A DNA stretch of 64,000 nucleotides from Vandiemenella viatica (Eukaryota; Arthropoda; Insecta; Orthoptera; Morabidae), in the NCBI GenBank assembly GCA_031002005.1, contig JARYHS010009186.1:188258437-188322436 (forward strand), written 5' to 3'. The notes under the pieces were generated by a model. That model did no database searches. It was not told where the DNA came from and was given only the letters and a program-made list of their open reading frames with translations. Shown here one piece after another: positions 24,954 to 34,675 of the stretch. Made by a program: the position numbers and the translations under genes. Every line of letters starts with the position of its first letter. The first letter of the stretch is position 1.

Positions 24954-27880
24954 CACTTTTCAGCCACCACTACCTAGCACAGATCACTGATGTTTGAGGG
25001 TGGAAGTAGCATGGAGTTTCCTGTCGTGCACAACGTTGGCCGAATGCCGATAGCTGTGGGGATGTGGGAGATATAATGATTTATGTTGGTCAGTGCAGGG
25101 AGTTTTCATAATTCGACCAAAAATTCGTATCTCCGTATACTTCTCTTTCCTGCCACAACTACATAACATAGACCTTTGGTGTTTGTGTGTGGTAGTAGAA
25201 TCGTCTTTCTTGTCGTGCACTATGGTTGTTAGATGTCGGTAGCTATGGGGGTGTGGGAGATATAGGGGTTGAAAGTGGTCGACCTGCGGCAATTTCATAC
25301 TTCTGCCAAAGACAAAAGTGTCATGGTGTATCACTTTTCAGCGAAAACTAAAGATCACAGATAACTGGCGTTTGTGTGTAGTAGTAGCACAGAGTCACCA
25401 TTCGATCACAACATCGGCCGAATTTCAGAAACTGTGGTACTGTGGTAGATAAGGTGGTTTTAAGTGGCCGACCAAGGATATTTTCATATTTCGACTGTCT
25501 CCGCATATGTCACTTTTCTGCCACAACTACATAGCATAGAGCATTGGTGTTTGTGTCTGGTAGTACAATCGTATCTCATGTAGTGCACTATGGTTGTTAG
25601 ATGTCGGTAGCTATGGGGGTGTGGGAGAAATGGGGGTCGAAAGTGGTCGACCTGTGGCAATTACATACTTCTGCCAAAGACAAAAGTGTCATGGTGTATC
25701 ACTTTTCAGCGAAAACTATAGATCACAGATAACTGGCGTTTGTGTGTAGTAGTAGCACAGAGTCACCTTTTGATCACAACAGCGGCCGAATTTCAGAAAC
25801 TGTGGTACTGTGGTAGATACAGTGGTTTTAAGCGGCCGACCAAGGATATTTTCGTATTTCGACTGTCTCCGCATATGTCACTTTTCTGCCACAACTACAT
25901 AGCATAGAGCATTGGTGTTTGTGTTTGGTAGTACAATCGTATCTCATGTATTGCACTATGGTTGTTAGATGTCGGTATCTATGGGGGTGTGGGAGAAATG
26001 GGGGTCGAAAGTGGTCGACCTGTGGCAATATCATACTTCTGCCAAAGACAAAAGTGTCATGGTGTATCACTTTTCAGCGAAAACTAAAGATCACAGATAA
26101 CTGGCGTTTGTGTGTAGTAGTAGCACAGAGTCACCTTTCGATCACAACAGCGGCCGAATTTCAGAAACTGTGGTAGATACGGTGGTTGTAAGTGGCCGAC
26201 CAAGGATATTTTCGTATTTTCACTGTCTCCGCATATGTCACTTTTCTGCCACAACTGCATAGCATAGAGCATTGGTGTTTGTGTTTGGTAGTACAATCGT
26301 ATCTCATGTAGTGCACTATGGTTGTTAGATGTCGGTAGCTATGGTGGTGTGGGAGATAAGGGGGTTGAAAGTGATCGACCTGTGGCAATTTCATGTGTCA
26401 TGGTGTATCACTTTTCAGCGAAAACTATAGATCACAGATAACTGGCGTTTGTGAGTAGTAGTAGCACAGAGTCACCTTTCGATCACAACAGCGGCCGAGT
26501 TTCAGAAACTGTGGTACTGTGGTAGATACGGTGGTTGTAAGTGGCCGACCAAGGATATTTTCGTATTTCGACTGTCTCCGCATATATCACCTTTCTGCCA
26601 CAACTGCATAGCATAGAGCATTGGTGTTTGTGTTTGGTAGCACAATCGTATCTCATGTAGTGCACTATGGTTGTTAGATGTCGGTAGCTATGGTGATGTG
26701 GGAGATAAGGGGGTTGAAAGTGATCGACCTGTGGCAATTTCATGTGTCATGGTGTATCACTTTTCAGCGAAAACTATAGATCACAGATAACTGGCGTTTG
26801 TGAGTAGTAGTAGCACAGAGTCACCTTTCGATCACAACAGCGGCCGAGTTTCAGAAACTGTGGTACTGTGGTAGATACGGTGGTTGTAAGTGGCCGACCA
26901 AGGATATTTTCGTATTTCGACTGTCTCCGCATATGTCACCTTTCTGCCACAACTACATAGCATAGAGCATTGGTGTTTGTGTTTGGTAGTACAATCGTAT
27001 CTCATGTAGTGCACTATGGTTCGACTGTCACCGCATATGTCACTTTTCTGCCACAACTACATAGCATAGAGCATTGGTGTTTGTGTTTGGTAGTAGAATA
27101 GTATCTCATGTAGTGCACTATGGTTGTTAGATTTCGGTAGCTATGGGGGTGTGGGAGATATGGGGGTTGAAAGTGGTCGTCCTGTGGCAATTTCATATTT
27201 CTGCCAAAGACAAAAGTGTCATGGTGTATCACTTTTCAGCGAAAACTATCGATCACAGATCTCTGGCGTTTGTGTGTGGTAGTAACACAGAGTCACCTTT
27301 CGATCACAACAGCGGCCGAATTTCAGAAACTGTGGTACTGTGGTAGATACGGTGGTTGTAAGTGGCCGACCAAGGATATTTTCGTATTTCGACTGTCTTC
27401 GCATATGTCACTTATCTGCCACGACTACATAGCATAGAGCATTGGTGTTTATGTGTGGTAGTAGAATCGTGTCTGTTGTCGTGCACTATGGTTGTTAGAT
27501 GTCTGTAGCTATGGCGGTGTGGATGATATGGGGGATGAAAATGGACGACCTGCGGCAATTTCATATTTCTGTCAAAGACGCATGTGTCACGGTGTATCAC
27601 TTTTAAGTGAAAACTATCAATCGCAGATCACTGGCGTTTGTGTGTGGTAGTAATACAGAGTCTCCCATCGATCACAACGTTGGTCGAAATTCGGTAACTG
27701 TGGGAGTGTGTGAGATATGGTGTTTGAAATTGGTTTGATCATGAATATTTTCGTATTTCATCCGTATCCGTAAACTTTACTTTGCTGCCGGAACTACATA
27801 GCGCAGAAGACTAGTATTTGTGTGTGGTAATAGTATCGAGTGTCCCATCGTGCACTATGGTGGTTAGATGTCTATAGCTG
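24954..27880 (+). repeat. Satellite array: 368-bp dimeric higher-order repeat, about 17 monomers
   Basis: Using the word CACTTTTC as monomer start, starts fall at 24954, 25144, 25332, 25511, 25700, 25879, 26068, 26239, 26409, 26588, 26758, 26937, 27041, 27230, 27409, 27598 and about 27779. Type A (CACTTTTCAGCGAAAAC) is about 179 bp and type B (CACTTTTCTGCCACAAC) about 189 bp. They alternate A-B throughout, except for a 104-bp truncated B at 26937. A and B are themselves related (shared GTTTGTGT, GTAGTA and GTGGTAG/GTGGGAG words), so the basic unit is about 184 bp. End monomers are the most diverged. Confidence 0.9.
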
Positions 27881-27901
27881 TCAATATGAATTCTTTACAA
27901 T

Positions 27902-27929
27902 CACGAACGAAGTCGTGGGTACCAGCTAG
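27902..27929 (+). other. Helitron 3' terminal hairpin and CTAG end
   Basis: A five-base-pair stem (CACGA/TCGTG) with a six-base loop (ACGAAG) precedes GGTACCAG and the terminal CTAG. In Helitrons this structure marks the replication terminator at the 3' end. Confidence 0.75.
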
Positions 27930-27965
27930 TTATCACATAAACTGACGATCATCATTGCAAGTGGC

Positions 27966-28502
27966 TGTAACGAAACTGTGAGCATTATGTATATTTTGTA
28001 AATTGGTAGATATATGTGTGTTCGCGGATATGTTTATAATGTCTTTGGAACTGAGTAGTCGGCGAGCGCGGAGTGATACAGTCGATGAAGTCGCAGGTTA
28101 CGCTAAGATGGTCGCGATCGTGAGTGGTCAGATGTGCGCCGTAATTAGTTGCTTTCGTGGTATTATCGTCGTTATGCTGAGCAAAATATTGTGTGTACAG
28201 TGACACTGTTTGTATAGTGGTTTTAAGAACATGACCTGCTGTAGACTGACCTTGTGAACTTCTACTGTAATGTAACGTTTAAACTGTTTGATGAACAATC
28301 AGGGGATTGCTACTCATTGTTTCCTACCTTTTTATGTTCGAAACCTGCATTCCTCGGTGACGAAATCTAGATATAGTGTCTGGTAGCTTGCTTGTGAATG
28401 ATGTGAAATAAAACTATCGTGAACACTGAATGTCGGTACGTGTGTGTTTCGATCTGATTCATGCGTTGATTAATTTAATTATCCATATAGCATAGCGAAA
28501 CA
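27966..28502 (+). mobile_element. Candidate LTR of a gypsy-type retrotransposon (537 bp)
   Basis: The segment starts TGTAACGAAAC and ends GCGAAACA, so it has TG...CA termini. It holds a polyadenylation signal AATAAA at 28407-28412 in its 3' third. Three bases after its end comes TGGCGACCCGACG, which looks like a tRNA primer-binding site. No second LTR and no gag/pol reading was found downstream, so this would be a 5' LTR plus leader or a decayed remnant. It starts 36 bp beyond the Helitron end. The boundaries rest on motif order only. Confidence 0.5.
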
Positions 28503-28505
28503 AAC

Positions 28506-28518
28506 TGGCGACCCGACG
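28506..28518 (+). other. Candidate primer-binding site
   Basis: TGGCGACCCGACG starts three bases after the putative LTR end. It is similar in form to primer-binding sites of insect gypsy-type elements, which begin TGG (the complement of the tRNA CCA end). The matching tRNA was not determined. Confidence 0.45.
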
Positions 28519-28519
28519 G

Positions 28520-29215
28520 CCCTAGAATTTGTTACTAGAATTAATAAGCTATTGGAACTGTAAGTTGTGGAACATCACTTGGCTTCACTGCTATAACTTC
28601 GTATTTAATTAAGCCCCAAATGAACCGAAGACGCAACATGACCTACCAACGCTCAAATGATATAATTATAAGTCAGTGTTTGTGAAATACCGAGTTATAA
28701 TATGTATTTAATGCCGTTTAGTTAGCTAGCCGGAATTTCAGTAAATGTAAATTTGTGCGTATGCTTAGATCATGACCTTCTTGACATTGTAGTTTCATAT
28801 ATCGTTTGAGTGATACGAGATAACGCCAACACGACGATACTATACACATCTATATGGACAGAAATAAATTATTCGTACAGGAAATTAAGTTTCCTATAAT
28901 TACTACTTTTAAAAGAGGTTAAAGTTATAGTAAAAAGGATAGTTGTTATGTGCATGCAGCATAATTGATTTCTTTCCCAGGTATACAAAATATCATACAT
29001 TCATTTGTGAACATTTTTAAAAACATCCCCATTTTTCATTAATACAAATTTAATACTTTGCCGAAATCTATTCAATTTCATTATTAGTTTAGAAAAATAT
29101 TAATGAATAATCTATAATACAAGGGTTATTCCAATTTTTGTCTATCATAAGGGCATATTTTTTCAAATAACTTAGCCGGTATTACAACTCATACACCCAG
29201 ATGATCATATTTCGT
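28520..29215. other. AT-rich non-coding stretch
   Basis: No retrotransposon ORF is readable here, although it would be the leader/gag side of the putative LTR element. Nothing else was recognised. Confidence 0.4.
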
Positions 29216-29216
29216 A

Positions 29217-29415
29217 CACCGAGCGTGGTGGGACGCGGGTTAGAATCCCCTTCCGGGCATCCAGATTTGGGTTTTCAATGATTTTTTACGCATTTTTCCA
29301 GGAATGCCGGGATGCTTCCATCAAACTTTCATTGCAGAATTCCTTCCTGTTCCTTGCCCCAGTCCTTTCCCTCCTCTAATGAGCTCGACGTCGATGAGGC
29401 GTAAAGCCATAAGCC
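29217..29415 (+). repeat. tRNA-derived SINE (family B), well preserved
   Basis: A B box (GGGTTAGAATCC) lies at 29237-29248. The body then reads GGGCATCCAGATTTGGGTTT and CCAGGAATGCCGGGATGCTT. The 3' end contains TCTAATGAGCTCGACGTCGA and then GAGGCGTAAAGCC. It is the clearest copy of the family in this window and serves as the reference for the others. Confidence 0.75.
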
Positions 29416-30255
29416 AAAAAAAGTTTTCTTATATTGTTATGGACAAAAGCTACATATACTATTAAGAAAATCACTGACGTAACATAAGCAACAGTTCTTG
29501 AGTTAGCAGCGTCAAGAGTGTGATACTAATACAAAATATAAATTCAACCAAGCCGCCAAATTTGCTGTGAAACGAAAATCGATGATAAAATATTTTTCAA
29601 CAAACAAGTGTTCATACTTTGGCACATCAATTCAATTTTCAGATTAGATCAATAAAATTTATCTGAACGCGTTCAAAATGCACTTTGATCGGCATTACTG
29701 ATTGAATTGCAGCTCCGTTATTGTAGAGGCCTTGACCAGTCTGCACATAACTACATCAGTTAACTGGGAAACGTTGATGCTACGTTACCCATTAATTCAT
29801 GTTTGATTACGATAGTGCACTAGAAAATTTCTGCTGTGATTTGATTAATTTTAAAGCTTCAGTCCATCAGAGAGAGAAAAAATTATCACGAAATGCCTTC
29901 ATTTCTACCTCTTGGCAAAGTTTCTACAAATTGCAATATCCCTTTAAAGCCATAACTCAGCCAATAGTTATTTTTGTGGCTTTTTTTATTCCTAAAAGAA
30001 GATTTTTTATTATTGTTATGTGGTCTACTTAATAATAAGAAACCACCGCCTCACATTTTAAGGAAAATGGGCCAAAAATATTTTTCTTTAAAAAAATTTC
30101 TTGTGTGGATTTATTTGAAAAACAAATTAATGTTCATAAACAATGGAGACAATATAGTGGCTTATGACGATAATACTCTATGGTACTTTTTTAAATGCTT
30201 GACATTCACCCGACAAGAATATATCCCTGCAGAATGAAAGCGAATATGACTTGTT
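29416..30255. other. AT-rich non-coding stretch
   Basis: Two overlapping open frames (29799-30237) are Phe/Leu/Lys-rich low-complexity translations and not convincing genes. Confidence 0.4.
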
Positions 30256-30261
30256 AAGAAA

Positions 30262-30575
30262 GTAGATAAGTCGAGTGGTGGCTCTCTCTGTGGTTAAGGT
30301 GTCTGACGGAGGTCGAAAGGTCTCCGGTTTTAATCCTAATCTTGTCTGGGATCTTCACAAGCTATTAACCCGATCATCACCTCTCGCAAAGTTTGCTGTG
30401 AAATTTGAAGTCGCCAAGACGTTCCTGTAGTTTGGATTCCAAGTTAATCCTTGGGTCTCCTAAACTCGGTGGGATTTCAGGGATACGCTAGGTGGCCACT
30501 ATAGGGGCGAATTGTGCAGCTGTTATGAAACCCTTTCACCAGATCATTAGTACCACACAAGTTTACTTAAGTAAG
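30262..30575 (+). repeat. tRNA-derived SINE (family A), diverged copy
   Basis: The tRNA-like head contains GTGGTTAAGGTGTCTGAC and a decayed B box CCGGTTTTAATCC. The roughly 230-bp body parallels the copy at 40672-40975 block by block: CCCGATCATCACCTCTCGCA, then GGTGGCCACTATAGGGG, then GAAACCCTTTCACCAGATCA. Confidence 0.65.
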
Positions 30576-30618
30576 TAGACGCTCATGATAAAGTTTTTTA
30601 TTTTAGTTTTATTGTTTC

Positions 30619-30830
30619 GGCCTTACACCTCGTCGTCAACACAGTCATTAGAGCCGGAATAGAGTTAAACTAGTAACGCGAAGGAATTCGGCTATGGCTG
30701 TTTGAGGGAATCATCCCGGAATTTACCTGAAGTGATTTCTGGAAACCAATGGAATACCGAAATATGGGTGGCCGCGTTCTCACGAATGCCATGCTCGAAC
30801 CTGCCTGGATTTCTAACACTGAATCCTATA
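30619..30830 (-). repeat. tRNA-derived SINE (family B), minus strand
   Basis: On the minus strand the B box GGTTCGAGCATGG is followed by CCACCCATATTTCGGTATTC and then TAAATTCCGGGATGATTCCC. The conserved end CTCTAATGACTGTGTTGACG is followed by GAGGTGTAAGGCC. It lies about 40 bp after the family A SINE. Confidence 0.7.
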
Positions 30831-30965
30831 GTTAGTTGGCAAACAGTTGATAAGTGAGTGGAAGAAAACCTACTACAATTACATAACGTGCAAAAAGTCA
30901 TAAATTAATTGCTGTATAAAAATAGAGAGAGACCAGAATATTATGAAGTCTTTGAAGTGTGTTTC

Positions 30966-30993
<28 letters not shown>
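30966..30993. repeat. (TA)n microsatellite
   Basis: An uninterrupted TA dinucleotide run of about 28 bases. Confidence 0.95.
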
Positions 30994-30996
<3 letters not shown>

Positions 30997-30999
30997 TTT

Positions 31000-33385
31000 T
31001 CGGCTGTGGCACGGAACATTAAGTGTAACATTAAATCTAATGCTGGTCCCATTCTATTTTTTTCTTTTTTTATTTCCGGGGAAAAAAAAATTAAAATAAC
31101 CATCTGCTTGCGGCATAGTAGCAGATAGCGTTGCAATAATTTAGTTCCCAACGCTTTATACCAGAAGTATAATTTGGGATAAAATTTTGATCCTTCTGGA
31201 AGTATTACCGATAACCAGTTATAGAAGTATAAAGCATTACTATATGAGCTATCGCTCTGATGGGAAGTTATCGAGTTGCATGTAGTGTATATACATACAA
31301 GAGTTTAATGAAATTGATTACTGTAGCAGCTGTCCTTGTAGATATATTGTATATACTGTTGGGGAACTGATGCTATGTTTAATTTCTTCTATTAGGCTAC
31401 TGAAATAACTTTTAGGAGGGCGTGGTGTTCTCCCTCTATTTTCAGTTGTTAATCCCCGTAATAACAATGAATGTTCATTAGTTTCCTCTTATGCTATCTG
31501 TTCGAGCAATTAATGTATGAGATTGGATGTGAGCCCTTTCGGAAGCTCCCCACTACGTAATAACCAACAGGATTTATACAAAATGATTGATAAAGTACGA
31601 AGACGATTTAGGTTTTACTTTAGCACCTAAAAGTACGCTAGTCTAACCCCACACTATTTGCATTTATCCCCTAAACATATAGCTTTCTTGTCGGTATGTA
31701 GCAAGTCGCTTGGCATAGAAATCATTGGCTGCCACATTTTCAGACTGTATTATCGCTAAGTTCGAATCATATTTAGGTACTTTATTATGCAATGTACTGT
31801 GAATAAAATAATAATAATCCCACAAAAAACAATTTTTGTAAAAATAGGCCAAATCTCGTCGCATGTTTTCGCAGACCTAGACAAATACCTTAAATGTGTT
31901 GTTTTATCCAATTTACAAATACACAAAAGTCAAGATTTCTCTTGCACGTCTTTAGGATTTTACAAGTCTTAATATAAAATAAAATATAATATAAAATGGA
32001 GTATTTAGATGATTAGGAGTATTGCCAACGGAACATTAGCTCCATCACCATTAAATTATTATTAATAAATCATATACATAAATGTAATAATATACATCAT
32101 TTCAGTGAAAACTGTAACATGCATGATGGCCAAGCCACCAGAGTTTTTTTAAATATATATATTCTAATTAAAGGATCTGTAACACCGAGAGAAACCATTC
32201 TGTTTCGCAGAGGGAAGTTAATATACACTGTAAAGTGTAGACTTGGCCCAGAACAAGATCTCGTAATTTTTTGTTACTAAACAGCCACCATACTTGGCCT
32301 ATTTTTACAAGAATTGTTTTTGTGGGATCACATTTATTTGTAAGTTGATCTTTTATTCTGAGTCGTTGCTCAGATGTAATGATTCAATCTGAATATCGGT
32401 GGATGAGAACATTTCAGAAATAAAGGCATTAATATACTCTGCCAACAATGCTCACTCACTCTTCAAACGACGTTTGTGCTCAACGGACGAGCACGCCGAT
32501 TGTCGCAGATTTAACTACAACCATCGGTAAATAACGAAAAACTTCCAAACAGAGCAAGGATGAAAGTAAAATTTAGGATGTTAGTTACACTTCCTGATCT
32601 CTGTGCATAATAGAAATTTAAAGCATATGGTCTCATTCAGCGCAAAGCAATCAACTTGCAAATATTCAAAAAAAATTCACGTTTTGAGTTGCATTTAAAA
32701 AATACGAGGAAAATCACCAATATTATACTTTTGTTATCATTTGGGGATAAAACCATATATGTGTGCAAAATTACCTGTTTCTAGGGCGACAGGATATACG
32801 GTAAATTTTGATGACGGTGTGTCGTAGTATTTTTTTTTTTTTTTTTTAACTTTTACTAACTTCCAAAAAGGAAGGGGGAGGAAAATAATAAAATTTAGGA
32901 GATTGGTTAAACTGACTAAGTACCGTCTATAGTGAAAATCTGAGGCATGTGACGTTATTAAGGTAGAAAGCGATTTCATGTTTTGTGGTAGTTAAGGGGT
33001 AGATAAGCGGAAATTTAAACTTTTTTACAATTTGGAAATAAAACTTTATCTGGTTACCAAATTTCAGCTTTCTACGTCTACGGGAAGATCCTTAAAGTTT
33101 CGATGATCGTCAGTCAGTGCCAAAAACGGTGAAATTTGCTTATGAATAACATCCAAACTCAGCACAGGAACATAACAACATGTTGCATGTTTGCTAAGGT
33201 TGCCAATATCTATGTATAATACCTAGAAATACGAAATATGTAGCGCCAAAAAGACCGAAAAAATGGGCTGAATCGCTTCGAGAAAAATGTAGGCAGTGCA
33301 GTCGCCGTTAACTCAACAGGTATATGGGAAAGTAACATCAAATCAAAAACGTCTGATTGTTTCAAAGTTTACGAAGTATGTTAAT
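31000..33385. other. AT-rich non-coding stretch
   Basis: Nothing recognised apart from a poly-T run at about 32830-32848. Confidence 0.45.
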
Positions 33386-33389
33386 AGGA

Positions 33390-33977
33390 TGCGATGCAAT
33401 AGGAGAACTAAGTGAATTCTGCTACTTGGGAAGCAAAATACCAACCGAGGGCCGAAGCAAGAATGATGTTAAAAGCAGAATATCACTAGCAATAAGAGCC
33501 TTCATGAAAAAGAGAAATCGTTTAGTTTCAAATATTGATCTAGGAAATAGAAAGAAACTCTATGTGTGGAGCACAGCACTTTATGGCAGCAAAACATGGA
33601 CTTTAGAAATACCAGAAAGAAAGAAAATTGAAGCATTTGAAATGTGGTGCTGCAGAAGAATGCTGAAAATTAAGTGGACAAAGTACGAAATGAAGGAGTT
33701 TTGGAAATAATGGGTGAGGAAGTTTGTAGAAGAAGCTTACAGAAAGAAGAGACAGGTTTGATAGGTCATATTTTGAGACATGCTGGATTAGTTAATTTGT
33801 TAGTGGAGGGAACAGTGGAAGGTAAGAACTGTAGAGGAAGACAGAGATCAGAATACAGGAAGCAGATAATTGAGGACGTGGGTTGTAAGGGATATGTATA
33901 GATGAAGAGATTAGCCCAAGGTAGGAAGGGATGGAGGATTGCATCAAACCAATCGAAAGACTGATGACAGCAAAAAA
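33390..33977 (+). mobile_element. LINE 3' end, C-terminal RT region plus 3' UTR
   Basis: The frame 33357-33710 and the overlapping frame 33674-33901 carry the C-terminal block of a non-LTR retrotransposon protein: FCYLGSKIPTEGRSKNDVKS, then STALYGSKTWTL, FEMWCCRRMLKIKW, GLIGHILRHAGL and GKNCRGRQRSEYRKQIIED. One frame change near 33690 splits it. The element ends in CGAAAGACTGATGACAGC followed by A-rich sequence, a 3' tail shared with the copy on the opposite strand. The upstream reverse transcriptase core is missing, so it is 5'-truncated. Confidence 0.85.
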
Positions 33978-34126
33978 AAGTATTTTTGATGTCTTTTTAG
34001 CTTAAATAAAGGATGTAGACGACTTCTGCGAAATTTCAAATTCCTAGGTAGTAGCGTTTTTGACGCGGTAACAGAGATAGTGTAAAATTGACAACTTTGA
34101 CGGACGGTCACATATTTTCTCTTGCT

Positions 34127-34490
34127 GTCACTCTTTTGACTGGTTTGATGCAATCCTCCATCCCTTTCTATCCTGTGCTAACCTCTTCATTTCTAGATAC
34201 CCCTTACAACCCACATCCTCAATTATCTGCTTCATATATTATACTCTCTGTCTTCCTCTACAGTTCATACCTTCGACTGTTCACTCCATTAACAAATTAA
34301 CCAATCCAGCATGTCTCAAAATATGACCCACCAGCCTGTCTCTTTTTTTCTGTAAGCTTCTTCCACAAACTTCTTTTCTCACCCATCATTTTCAAAACTC
34401 GTTCATTTCTTACTTTGTCAGTCCACTTAATTTTCAGCATTCTTCTGTAGTACCACATTTCAAATGCTTCAATTTTCTTTATTTCCAATC
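34127..34490 (-). mobile_element. Second copy of the same LINE 3' end, inverted
   Basis: The minus strand reads IEAFEMWYYRRMLKIKWTDK, then RNERVLKMMGEK and the GSYFETCWIG region, matching the plus-strand copy at 33390-33977. It ends with a ACTGGTTTGATG-type 3' end (minus: CATCAAACCAGTCAAAAG). The two copies are tail to tail with about 150 bp between them. It is shorter and more decayed. Confidence 0.8.
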
Positions 34491-34625
34491 TTAATTAAAA
34501 ATAATTGAATGACAAAAAATGTCAGTAGCTAACTTGTATTGTTCCAAACATTTGTACCCTTTATGTTATGATGGACAAATAATTTTTTCGACCCCCTTTA
34601 CTTCTAACGAAACTCCTCAGAATAT

Positions 34626-34632
<7 letters not shown>

Positions 34633-34672
<40 letters not shown>
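34633..34672. repeat. Poly(A) tract of 40
   Basis: An uninterrupted A40 run. It is not joined to a recognised retroelement on the plus strand. It could be the tail of an unrecognised one or a simple expansion. Confidence 0.95.

Positions 34673-34675
<3 letters not shown>

Larger units (their letters stand above)
24912..27929 (+). mobile_element. Non-autonomous Helitron, 3018 bp, filled by a satellite array
   Basis: The 5' end TCTTTTATATACATAAAAA starts at 24912 after a host A. The 3' end has a hairpin (CACGA at 27902-27906, TCGTG at 27913-27917), then eight bases and CTAG at 27926-27929, followed by a host T. TC...hairpin-CTRR between A and T, with no target duplication and no inverted repeats, is the Helitron signature. 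The interior is almost entirely a tandem array. No Rep/helicase coding sequence exists, so the element depends on a helper. Central tandem repeats are known in DINE-1/Helentron-type elements; this one is unusually long. Confidence 0.75.

Noticed and set aside
24984..27600. Series of similar 60-116 codon minus-strand frames across the array (MIHHDTFVFGR... type)
   Set aside because: They are translations of the satellite monomers. The 368-bp dimer is not a multiple of three, so frames break at every repeat, and no start, splice or family signal supports coding.
28506..29215. Body of a complete gypsy-type element
   Set aside because: No gag, protease or reverse transcriptase motif is readable, and no second LTR was found, so only the LTR and primer-binding-like site are reported.
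34633..34672. Poly(A) tail of the inverted LINE copy
   Set aside because: That copy lies on the minus strand with its 3' end at 34127, on the other side, so this A40 run is not its tail.
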